The notes beneath the pieces were generated by a model. That model was not told the DNA's origin and made no database searches. It was given only the letters and a program-made list of their open reading frames with translations. The translations under genes and the position numbers were made by a program. Source: Bacteroidota bacterium (lineage in GTDB: Bacteria; Bacteroidota; Bacteroidia; Chitinophagales; Chitinophagaceae). Taken from it: a stretch of DNA of 5,624 nt. The stretch spans positions 1 to 5,624 of the forward strand of contig JAFAGE010000054.1 of the NCBI GenBank assembly GCA_023423015.1. The letters are read 5' to 3'. Each line of letters begins with the position of its first letter. Position 1 is the first letter of the stretch. This document shows positions 1 through 5,624 of the stretch, piece after piece.

Positions 1-210
1 GTTTTAAGCAGGAACACATCGCGTGGAGTACTTACGTTTACAAATGATACCGGCAGCCTTCGCGACGAGCAAACGGGTTCATTGTGGACCTATGCCGGGA
101 AATGTGAGGAGGGCGAACTCAAAGGTGAGCAACTTAAGGGAATACAGTCGTCGCAGGAATTCTGGCATTCCTGGCGCACATTTCATCCAAAAACAGACAG
201 TTTCAAATAA
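1..210 (+). CDS. DUF3179 domain-containing protein, C-terminal 69 residues (5'-truncated by window edge)
   Basis: The frame beginning at base 1 is open to the TAA at 208-210 and has no start codon of its own, so this is the tail of a gene entering from the left. The translated piece carries what I recognise as the conserved C-terminal block of DUF3179: LRDEQTGSLW at residues 20-29 of the fragment, ELKGEQL at 39-45, and EFWHSWRTFHPKT at 53-65. In that family the block reads roughly as F-R-D-x-x-T-G-S-x-W, then L-x-G-x-x-L, then F-W-x-x-W-x-x-F-x-P-x-T. The family's function is unknown and I assign none. The N-terminus, including any signal peptide, lies outside the window. A competing ATG/GTG-started reading in another frame (23-217) is basic and shows no family resemblance, so I reject it. 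The assignment is from memory of the motif and is fairly secure for the domain. Confidence 0.83.
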   Translation, partial: VLSRNTSRGVLTFTNDTGSLRDEQTGSLWTYAGKCEEGELKGEQLKGIQSSQEFWHSWRTFHPKTDSFK

Positions 211-219
211 ACACTGAAT

Positions 220-248
220 TTTGAATTAATTTAATTTTTATATATTCA
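220..248 (+). promoter_or_regulatory. Possible Bacteroidetes -33/-7 type promoter in the AT-rich gap
   Basis: The 45-base gap between the DUF3179 stop and the next gene is almost all A and T. It contains TTTG at 220-223 and, 17 bases later, TATATTCA at 241-248. The Bacteroidetes primary sigma consensus is TTTG, then about 19-21 bases, then TAnnTTTG. The -33 element matches exactly, while the -7 element matches only four of its six fixed bases and the spacing is slightly short. If used, it would start transcription within a few bases of the TTG at 256, giving an almost leaderless message. The AT content of the gap makes chance matches likely, so this is a weak call. Confidence 0.22.
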
Positions 249-255
249 TGCTTCA

Positions 256-813
256 TTGAAACAACTAGCTGCGATATTTCTCTTCGTTCTCTTCCTGTTT
301 AATCTTGCGGGATACAGGCTGGTGTTTTATTATCTCGATAATAAGTCGGAAGTAAGATATGAGTCGTTGATTGACAACGAAGAATATGATGAAGCCGATT
401 TGTTGACCATCAAGGTTGATATTAACATGCCTTACCAGGTTGAGCGAACCGATTTTCAGCGCATTAGTGGAGAAATTGAAGTGGACGGCGTTGTGTACCA
501 GTATGTAAAAAGACGGGTATACAATGGTCAGCTGGTGCTTCTGTGTATCCCGAACAATGAGAAAACAAAGATTAAAAATGCGGAAAACAGGTTTGTTGAA
601 TGGACCAATGAGATCGCTGCCAGCCAGCACCAGAAAGATAGTCCTGCCAAGAACATACAAAAACAGGCTTTCAGTGATTACGACCAGGTGATGCTGCCGG
701 GGATTTCCGATTTTACGTTTACGTTGGATACATATAGAGTGCTTATCAATGAGGCCCTTCCTCGCTCACAGACCGTTGATCTTCCCGCGCAACCTCCTGA
801 AGCGGTAGTGTGA
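256..813 (+). CDS. Uncharacterised membrane-anchored protein, 185 aa, TTG start
   Basis: I do not assign a function. The first 26 residues (MKQLAAIFLFVLFLFNLAGY, then RLVFYY) form a hydrophobic stretch after a single lysine, with no clear signal-peptidase site, so an inner-membrane anchor with the rest outside the cytoplasm is likely. Residues 35-50 are acidic. Residues 72-99 look like alternating beta strands (EIEVDGVVYQYVKRRV, then GQLVLLCIP). Residues 120-140 are polar and probably flexible, and the C-terminus is proline-rich (LPAQPPE). From memory, unchecked, small Bacteroidetes proteins beginning with a similar FNLAGYR segment are common and unnamed. The start is TTG at 256: the frame is closed by TAA at 232-234, no ATG or GTG lies between, and the next in-frame ATG (427) would remove the anchor. 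It has no Shine-Dalgarno sequence. It lies 45 bases after DUF3179 and 71 bases before the MFS gene, so co-transcription is possible but unproven. Confidence 0.8.
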   Translation: MKQLAAIFLFVLFLFNLAGYRLVFYYLDNKSEVRYESLIDNEEYDEADLLTIKVDINMPYQVERTDFQRISGEIEVDGVVYQYVKRRVYNGQLVLLCIPNNEKTKIKNAENRFVEWTNEIAASQHQKDSPAKNIQKQAFSDYDQVMLPGISDFTFTLDTYRVLINEALPRSQTVDLPAQPPEAVV

Positions 814-825
814 GCATAACACTAC
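805..825 (+). other. Perfect 7-bp stem-loop over the stop codon of the 185-aa gene
   Basis: GTAGTGT (805-811) is the exact reverse complement of ACACTAC (819-825), with a seven-base loop GAGCATA; G804 and T826 could add a wobble pair. The TGA stop codon (811-813) begins at the top of the left arm. No T-run follows, so it is not a classical intrinsic terminator. It could slow ribosomes, protect the 3' end of an upstream message, or mark an mRNA processing point between the 185-residue gene and the transporter operon. Confidence 0.35.
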
Positions 826-839
826 TACTGATTAAGGAT

Positions 840-855
840 GCAGGTTAATTCCTGC
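840..855 (+). other. Short 5-bp GC-containing stem-loop in the leader of the MFS gene
   Basis: GCAGG (840-844) pairs with CCTGC (851-855) around a six-base loop TTAATT. It lies 14 bases after the hairpin over the preceding stop codon and 29 bases before the MFS start. A five-pair stem without a T-tract is weak evidence of termination. It is listed because the two hairpins together make up much of this 71-base gap. I saw no convincing -33/-7 promoter pair here, and the start codon at 885 has no Shine-Dalgarno sequence. Confidence 0.25.
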
Positions 856-884
856 TCTACAATTTCTCGATTTACCAACACTGA

Positions 885-2126
885 ATGAAACTAACTGCTG
901 CGGCGGTTGATCGCGTATCTGATGCGCGACAGCTGTTTTCGTCATTTACCATTTGCTTTATCAGCATAATGTTCGCTGGTATTGCTTCCATGCTCATGTC
1001 TGTTTACCTGCCGGTAGCTGTGCGCGATTTACTCGGCCCGGTGAACGAAGCTACAATGAACAACGTGAGCGCTTACATCAATTCCTTCTTCATATTCGGA
1101 TCAATGATCGGCGGGTTTACCTGGGGAGTGGTATGCGACCGTATCGGCCGCGCGCGTGCAGTGGCATTGTGCACCGGCTTTTATGGATTGTTCACTTTGC
1201 TTACGGCTTTTACCGATTCATGGGTACTCGTATGTATTTACCGTTTACTCACGGGTTTCGGGATAGGAGGAGTTCTGGTAACAACTAATATTCTGGTATG
1301 TGAAGTATGGCCGCAGAAAACGCGCGCTGTGGCGCTTGGAATCGTATCTGCCGCAATGCCGCTCGGGTTTATTGCAGCAGGCGCTATCAACAACCTGTTC
1401 GATGTATGGCAACAGGGATTTCTGCTTGGCATGGTTCCGCTGTTGACTGCAGTTATCGGTTATTTCATTCTTACAGAACCAGATGCCTGGAGAAGCGAAG
1501 CGGAAGCTGGGCAAGCTGAAAATAAACCATCCTTATTTGCTCGAGCCTACCGCAAAAACCTTGTGCAAGGTTCATTAATATTCGGGGCGATGCTCATCGG
1601 CTTGTGGGCCGTCTTTTCATGGACGCCGACATGGGTGCAAACAGTAACTCCCGATGAGGAAGCTGCGCGTCAGTTGCGCGGTTTATGCATGATGATCCTT
1701 GCTTCTGCAGGTCTGGTAGGCAGCGTGTTCTCCGGATACATAGCCAACGCCATTGGTGTGCAGAGAACCCTGATGATGTGTTTTCTTGCATGTTTCATCA
1801 TGGTTTTTGTTGTGTTCAGAATGAACACCGCTGTAACTACAGTTACGCTGGTACAAATGGGAGTAATGTCGTTTTTTTTCGGCATCAGCCAGGGCGCACT
1901 TGCGGTGTTTATCCCGCAGTTGTTCCCTGTATCTGTTCGCGCGGCTGCAACAGGGTTTTGTTTCAATATCGGCAGGTTGTTTACAGCATCAGTAGTATTC
2001 TTTATCGGCGCCCTGGCAAATATGCTGGGTGGTTATGGTAATGCCATCTTCATTTTTTCATTCGTTTTCCTGGCAGGACTTGTTATTACTGCCGTTTCGT
2101 CGACGAAACTACAAACACACCAATAG
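885..2126 (+). CDS. MFS transporter, metabolite:H+ symporter-like (12 membrane segments)
   Basis: A 413-residue polytopic membrane protein of the usual size for the major facilitator superfamily. Hydrophobic segments lie at about 22-44, 62-84, 91-110, 112-138, 148-168, 178-196, then a polar central loop at about 197-226, and six more at about 227-250, 265-290, 294-312, 318-345, 353-378 and 384-405. The cytoplasmic motif A between segments 2 and 3 is clear: GVVCDRIGR at 81-89, with D85, R86, G88 and R89. RLLTGFGIGG (120-129) is the motif-B arginine region of segment 4, followed by E140, P143 and R147 in an ExxPxxxR pattern. LFPVSVRAAATGF (346-358) is the matching pattern in the second half. 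These patterns are typical of the aromatic-acid/sialate/NiaP-like H+ symporters, so uptake of a small organic acid or similar metabolite is plausible, but efflux cannot be excluded and the substrate is unknown. The next gene follows after four bases, which indicates an operon. Confidence 0.88.
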   Translation: MKLTAAAVDRVSDARQLFSSFTICFISIMFAGIASMLMSVYLPVAVRDLLGPVNEATMNNVSAYINSFFIFGSMIGGFTWGVVCDRIGRARAVALCTGFYGLFTLLTAFTDSWVLVCIYRLLTGFGIGGVLVTTNILVCEVWPQKTRAVALGIVSAAMPLGFIAAGAINNLFDVWQQGFLLGMVPLLTAVIGYFILTEPDAWRSEAEAGQAENKPSLFARAYRKNLVQGSLIFGAMLIGLWAVFSWTPTWVQTVTPDEEAARQLRGLCMMILASAGLVGSVFSGYIANAIGVQRTLMMCFLACFIMVFVVFRMNTAVTTVTLVQMGVMSFFFGISQGALAVFIPQLFPVSVRAAATGFCFNIGRLFTASVVFFIGALANMLGGYGNAIFIFSFVFLAGLVITAVSSTKLQTHQ

Positions 2127-2130
2127 ACAC

Positions 2131-2697
2131 ATGCCTCACATTAACGTTGATCCCAGTCTTCCGGGAATACGCGCACTACTGGCGTACAGTCCTGATACGG
2201 CCGCACCTATCGGCGAGCTCGCAAATCTCATGCTGAGAACTGATGAAGGCCTTTCCATGGCTGAACGGGAGATGATAGCCGCGCGAATATCGTTTCTTAA
2301 CGATTGTTTTTATTGTCATCAATCGCATGGTGCTATTGCAGAGTGTTACCTCGGCAATAATTCAGCTCTTGTGAAACAGGTTAAAACCAACTATCACCTG
2401 GCAGATATTCCTGCCAAACTAAAAGCACTACTCGCAATCGCCGACAGTGTTCAGCAGGGAGGAAAATTTGTTACCAAAGAACAGGTAGAGGTGGCGAAAA
2501 CATTGGGTGCCACCGACCGCGAAATCCACGATACGGTGCTGATTGCAGCTTTGTTCTGCATGTTTAACCGATATGTTGATGGATTAGGTGCAAATACACC
2601 CACAGATCTTTCTTCGTACCCGCTCCGCGCAAAACAGATCGTGGAGCATGGATATGGAAACCACGTTTTTGAAAAGCAACAACCCCAAAACAAATGA
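2131..2697 (+). CDS. AhpD-like / carboxymuconolactone decarboxylase-family protein (peroxidase-related enzyme)
   Basis: A 188-residue soluble protein without a signal peptide. Residues 47-66 contain the full AhpD signature E-x11-C-x2-C-x3-H, with E47, C59, C62 and H66 (CFYCHQSH). In AhpD from Mycobacterium this set forms the redox-active dithiol and proton relay that reduces AhpC or peroxide. The length and fold pattern fit the 'peroxidase-related' branch of the CMD superfamily, with a second helical part at about 92-158 (AKLKALLAIAD, then VAKTLGATDREIHDTVLIAA). A cytoplasmic thiol-based redox role is likely; true decarboxylase activity is unlikely because the CxxC pair marks the AhpD side of the family. 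The start is ATG at 2131, giving a protein that begins MPHINVDPSLPGIRALL. A longer reading from 2029 would run 98 bases into the MFS gene and add a basic, unrelated N-terminus. It sits four bases after the MFS stop and overlaps the SusC start by ATGA. Neither AhpC nor a reductase partner is in view. Confidence 0.88.
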   Translation: MPHINVDPSLPGIRALLAYSPDTAAPIGELANLMLRTDEGLSMAEREMIAARISFLNDCFYCHQSHGAIAECYLGNNSALVKQVKTNYHLADIPAKLKALLAIADSVQQGGKFVTKEQVEVAKTLGATDREIHDTVLIAALFCMFNRYVDGLGANTPTDLSSYPLRAKQIVEHGYGNHVFEKQQPQNK

Positions 2698-5624
2698 AAT
2701 TCAGAACAACCCGTTTACTGGCTTTGCTCATCTTTTTTGCATGGCCATTCTTTGCGCTCGCTCAACAGAAAAGAATCACCGGGAAAATAACCGACGCGCA
2801 GAACTCAGCAGTTTCCGGTGCTACCGTTGCATTGCAGAATTCTACACTCGCTGTTTTCTCCGCAGCCGACGGCGTTTTTACGATCACGGTTCCGGAAGGT
2901 TCCACTTTGGTTGTCAGTGCCACTGGTTACAAGTCGGAAACGATTGCAGTTGGCTCAAACGATGAAGTGAACGTGCAACTACAATACGACGCCGCCCGCC
3001 TCGATGAGGTGGTAGTAACAGGTCTGGCTACATCAGTAAAAAGAAGAAACCTGGCGAACGCAGTTGTAACCATTAACGCGGAACAGCTGAATGGTATCAG
3101 CCGTGCACAAACTTTTGATGGTGCGCTGAACGGAAAGGTTCCCGGAGCTTACATCAACAGCAACAACGGTGCTCCAGGAGGTGGATCATCGGTAAAACTG
3201 CGCGGCGTTACTTCTATTTATGGTAATACACAACCACTGTATGTGATCGACGGCGTGTTCCTGAATAACGCAGCGGTTTCGTCGGGGTTGAATGCAGTAA
3301 CTCTTGCTTCGCCTGGAGGTGCATTTACTTCAAACCAGGACAATCCCTCAAACCGCATTGCAGATCTTCGTCCCGAAGACATCGCTTCAATAGAAATTCT
3401 TAAAGGTGCATCTGCCTCAGCTATCTATGGATCCAAAGCCGCAGCCGGTGTAATTCTTATAACAACCAAACGTGGCAGCCAGGGCGCTACCAGGATCACT
3501 TTTTCCCAGGATCTCGGAATTGTGAAAGCTCGTAAGCTCCTTGGTGTACGACAGTTCAATGCAGAATCAGCTGCAAGCCTTGCGCGGGATTCAGCAGGAA
3601 GTGCGCGCTTACGGCAACAGTTTATTGATGCGCAGGCGCAGGGTAAGATATACGACTATGAAAAAGAAATGTATGGTGAAACAGGATTTACCACTAACAG
3701 CGTAATCACTGTATCGGGTGGAAATGAGAGGACAGGAATATTCCTTTCTGCAGCAAACCGACAGGAGGATGGAATCATCAAAAAAACCGGCTACACCAAC
3801 CGCAGTGTTCGTATGAACCTCGACCATCGCGCAACAGATGGAATTAAACTCAGCCTTAGCACAAATTATATTTACTCTTCCAGCGATCGTGGACTTACCG
3901 GAAACGATAACGCGGGTGTTACGTATGGAATTGCCATGTCGTCTACTCCCGGTTTTATTGACCTGCATCCCGACGAAAACGGAGTATATCCACGTAACCC
4001 GTTTGCTGCATCCAACTTTCTTGAAACAAGAGATAAAGTAATCAACAACGAACAGGTAAACCGGTTTATAACAGGTGTAACGCTCGATGCAACATTACAA
4101 CGTTCAACTGCATCTCTTACACGACTTGTTGCGAGAGCAGGGTTCGACTTTTTCAATCTGAGAACAGACGCACAGTTCCCTTCTTCGCTGCAGTTCCAGG
4201 CAATAAACAAGGGAACATCAATTCAGGGTTTCACCAAAAACCTGAATACAAATTATATTCTTTCGCTGGTTAATCAATTCAATCAATCAGAAAATCTTTC
4301 ATTTACTACGTCGGCCGGTATCACCCAGGAAACCGGGAATTTCGACAATTTGTTGAACGTTGCTACACAGGTGATCAGTGGCCAGTCGAATGTAGACCAG
4401 GCCGGGGCCCTGACTGCGACACAATTCCGTACGAAGAACCAGGATAACGGGTTTTTTTTACAGGAGGAAGCATTGATCATGGATGCGATTGCTTTGAATG
4501 CAGGAATACGTTTCGACCGTTCATCAAACAATGGCGATCCTTCTAAGTTTTACACCTATCCTAAAGGGGGAATTGCATGGAATATCTCGCGCCAGGGATT
4601 ATTGCAGAATAATGTAATCGATAATATCAAATTGCGTGCAGCTTATGGCGAAGCCGGAAACTTTCCTGCTTACGGCAGTAAGTTCACAGGTTTAACTGTG
4701 TCAAACATCGAAGGTTTGCCGGGTTCTGTTGTGAGCACGCAACGCGGAACTCCAAACATCAAACCTGAACGTCAGACAGAAATTGAAGCTGGTATCGATT
4801 TCAGCCTGTTCGGTCAGCTTCTGAATATGGAAATCACCTTCTACAACAAGAAAGTGTACGACTTCCTTATCCTGAATAATTCTGCAGCATCAACGGGTTT
4901 TGCAACCCAGTGGCTGAATGCAGGTGACCTGAGAAACAGGGGAGTAGAAATCGGCTTGTATGCAGTTCCCTACGCCGGTCGGAATATTACCTGGAACACT
5001 TCACTGAATTTCTGGCTGAACCGTTCTAAGATCACTCGCCTCGACGTGCCGCCTATTCAGCTTGGTGCACTCGCCGGTCCACTTATCGGAACATTCCAGC
5101 TTGAAGAAGGTAAATCAGCTACACAGATCATCGGATTAACCGACGAACCGGGTTACATGCCCCCAATAAAAGTGTGGGGCGACCAGGAACCAAGATTCCA
5201 GATGAGCAGTTACAATGAGCTTTCTTACAAAAACAAACTGAGCCTGCGATTTTTATTGCATTGGAAAAATGGTGGTTATAATGCAAATCTTACCAACCTG
5301 CAAAGTGATTTTGGTATGACAAGTCCTGATTGGGATGCCGATGCCGATGGTAACAGGATGCCTGATGGCTTAGACAGGATTATGAAGATTGGCTCTACGG
5401 CATCAACGTCTATCGTGAAGTCGGAATATTTCCGTGTACGCGAAATCGGGCTTTACTACACCATCGATAAAACGCCGTTCGGCTTTGTGAAAGCCATCAA
5501 CATCGGCGCTTCGATGCTCAATTGGTTCACCATTACAGATTATCCGAGCTACGACCCCGAAGTATCTAATTTCGGTGCGGGATTTTCGTCGGGTATAGAT
5601 GCTATACCTTATCCGGCTTCGAAA
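2694..5624 (+). CDS. SusC/RagA-family TonB-linked outer-membrane receptor (3' end just beyond the window)
   Basis: The frame runs 977 codons from ATG at 2694 to the right edge without a stop or frameshift. The start overlaps the preceding stop as ATGA. Residues 1-23 are a signal peptide ending in ALA before Q24. Residues 26-103 form the carboxypeptidase-regulatory-like beta-sandwich (RITGKITD, then SGATVALQ and VVSATGYKS) that precedes the barrel in SusC proteins. The TonB box is DEVVVTG at 104-110. The plug is about 111-261, with GAPGGGSSVKLRG ending at 171, YVIDGV from 183, and the plug end IEILKGASASAIYGSKAAAG at 233-252 followed by VILITTKRG to 261. The rest alternates as beta-barrel strands. 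The last residues, YPASK, are where relatives usually run into a final beta strand, so roughly ten residues are missing. No STN domain precedes the sandwich, so sigma/anti-sigma signalling through this receptor is not expected. It should import a ligand with a SusD lipoprotein encoded downstream; the ligand is unknown. Confidence 0.95.
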   Translation, partial: MKFRTTRLLALLIFFAWPFFALAQQKRITGKITDAQNSAVSGATVALQNSTLAVFSAADGVFTITVPEGSTLVVSATGYKSETIAVGSNDEVNVQLQYDAARLDEVVVTGLATSVKRRNLANAVVTINAEQLNGISRAQTFDGALNGKVPGAYINSNNGAPGGGSSVKLRGVTSIYGNTQPLYVIDGVFLNNAAVSSGLNAVTLASPGGAFTSNQDNPSNRIADLRPEDIASIEILKGASASAIYGSKAAAGVILITTKRGSQGATRITFSQDLGIVKARKLLGVRQFNAESAASLARDSAGSARLRQQFIDAQAQGKIYDYEKEMYGETGFTTNSVITVSGGNERTGIFLSAANRQEDGIIKKTGYTNRSVRMNLDHRATDGIKLSLSTNYIYSSSDRGLTGNDNAGVTYGIAMSSTPGFIDLHPDENGVYPRNPFAASNFLETRDKVINNEQVNRFITGVTLDATLQRSTASLTRLVARAGFDFFNLRTDAQFPSSLQFQAINKGTSIQGFTKNLNTNYILSLVNQFNQSENLSFTTSAGITQETGNFDNLLNVATQVISGQSNVDQAGALTATQFRTKNQDNGFFLQEEALIMDAIALNAGIRFDRSSNNGDPSKFYTYPKGGIAWNISRQGLLQNNVIDNIKLRAAYGEAGNFPAYGSKFTGLTVSNIEGLPGSVVSTQRGTPNIKPERQTEIEAGIDFSLFGQLLNMEITFYNKKVYDFLILNNSAASTGFATQWLNAGDLRNRGVEIGLYAVPYAGRNITWNTSLNFWLNRSKITRLDVPPIQLGALAGPLIGTFQLEEGKSATQIIGLTDEPGYMPPIKVWGDQEPRFQMSSYNELSYKNKLSLRFLLHWKNGGYNANLTNLQSDFGMTSPDWDADADGNRMPDGLDRIMKIGSTASTSIVKSEYFRVREIGLYYTIDKTPFGFVKAINIGASMLNWFTITDYPSYDPEVSNFGAGFSSGIDAIPYPASK

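Noticed and set aside
210..219. AACACTGAAT repeated at 210-219 and 877-886, each near a gene boundary
   Set aside because: Ten bases shared between two AT-rich boundary regions, in different positions relative to the start codons (one about 37 bases upstream, the other overlapping the ATG), is best explained by chance.
202..240. TTCAAA (202-207) and TTTGAA (220-225) as a terminator for the DUF3179 gene, followed by a T-rich stretch
   Set aside because: The six-pair stem has only one G-C pair and a 12-base loop, so it would be unstable; the T-richness reflects the general composition of the gap.
265..660. A 131-codon open frame on the minus strand opposite the 185-aa gene
   Set aside because: It lies wholly inside a well-supported + strand gene in the antisense sense and has no family resemblance or upstream signals; the + strand reading has the anchor and sensible composition.
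1872..1879. Eight-T run in the MFS gene, with a second eight-T run in SusC at 4452-4459, considered as phase-variation or frameshift sites
   Set aside because: Both frames are intact through the runs and encode plausible phenylalanine-rich strands or helices. Eight bases is short for slippage switching and no alternative product is suggested.
2029..2130. Upstream extension of the AhpD-like gene to an ATG at 2029
   Set aside because: It would overlap the last 98 bases of the MFS gene and add a basic tail rich in F, R and H. The ATG at 2131 gives the normal family N-terminus and a four-base gap.
2588..2965. A + strand frame bridging the end of the AhpD-like gene and the start of SusC
   Set aside because: It is a third-frame shadow of two clearly real genes, with cysteine- and arginine-rich composition and no recognisable domain.
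4261..4293. Short AATCAA-like tandem repetition in SusC
   Set aside because: It is a low-complexity coincidence in codons for N, Q and F in a barrel segment, with no exact repeat unit longer than a few bases.
3609..4531. Several minus-strand open frames (3609-3968, 3872-4210, 4283-4531) opposite SusC
   Set aside because: All fall within the continuous SusC frame, overlap each other or stop abruptly, and look like antisense shadows of barrel codons.

Overview
The window comes from a member of the Bacteroidota, probably near the Chitinophagaceae, although no marker in it fixes the genus. The evidence is an almost complete SusC/RagA-type TonB-dependent receptor, start codons without Shine-Dalgarno sequences, AT-rich leaders, and an N-terminal 'FNLAGYR' type of small protein that I associate with this phylum. 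All supported genes are on the + strand and no mobile element, RNA gene or CRISPR array was seen.

Layout. (1) Bases 1-210 are the last 69 codons of a DUF3179-domain protein that starts outside the window. (2) A 45-base AT-rich gap (211-255) leads into an uncharacterised 185-residue membrane-anchored protein that starts with TTG at 256. (3) A 71-base gap carries two short hairpins (805-825 and 840-855), the first spanning the stop codon. (4) From 885 to the window end there is a very tight three-gene run: an MFS transporter (885-2126), an AhpD-like/carboxymuconolactone decarboxylase-family protein (2131-2697, 4 bases downstream), and a SusC/RagA receptor (2694 to beyond 5624, overlapping by ATGA). 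The receptor is open at the right edge and is probably only about ten residues short of its end.

How the genes may work together. The spacing of the last three genes argues for one transcript and for translational coupling. A reasonable inference is a nutrient-acquisition unit. SusC, with a SusD lipoprotein expected just downstream, would take a ligand across the outer membrane. The MFS carrier would move it or a breakdown product across the inner membrane. The AhpD-like protein, which has a complete E-x11-C-x2-C-x3-H motif, would carry out a redox or ring-chemistry step or protect against peroxide. The substrate cannot be read from this sequence. The DUF3179 gene and the 185-residue protein are in the same direction, but nothing seen here ties them functionally to the trio.

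No wholly new system can be demonstrated here. The most unusual point is the AhpD-like gene locked between an MFS carrier and a SusC receptor.
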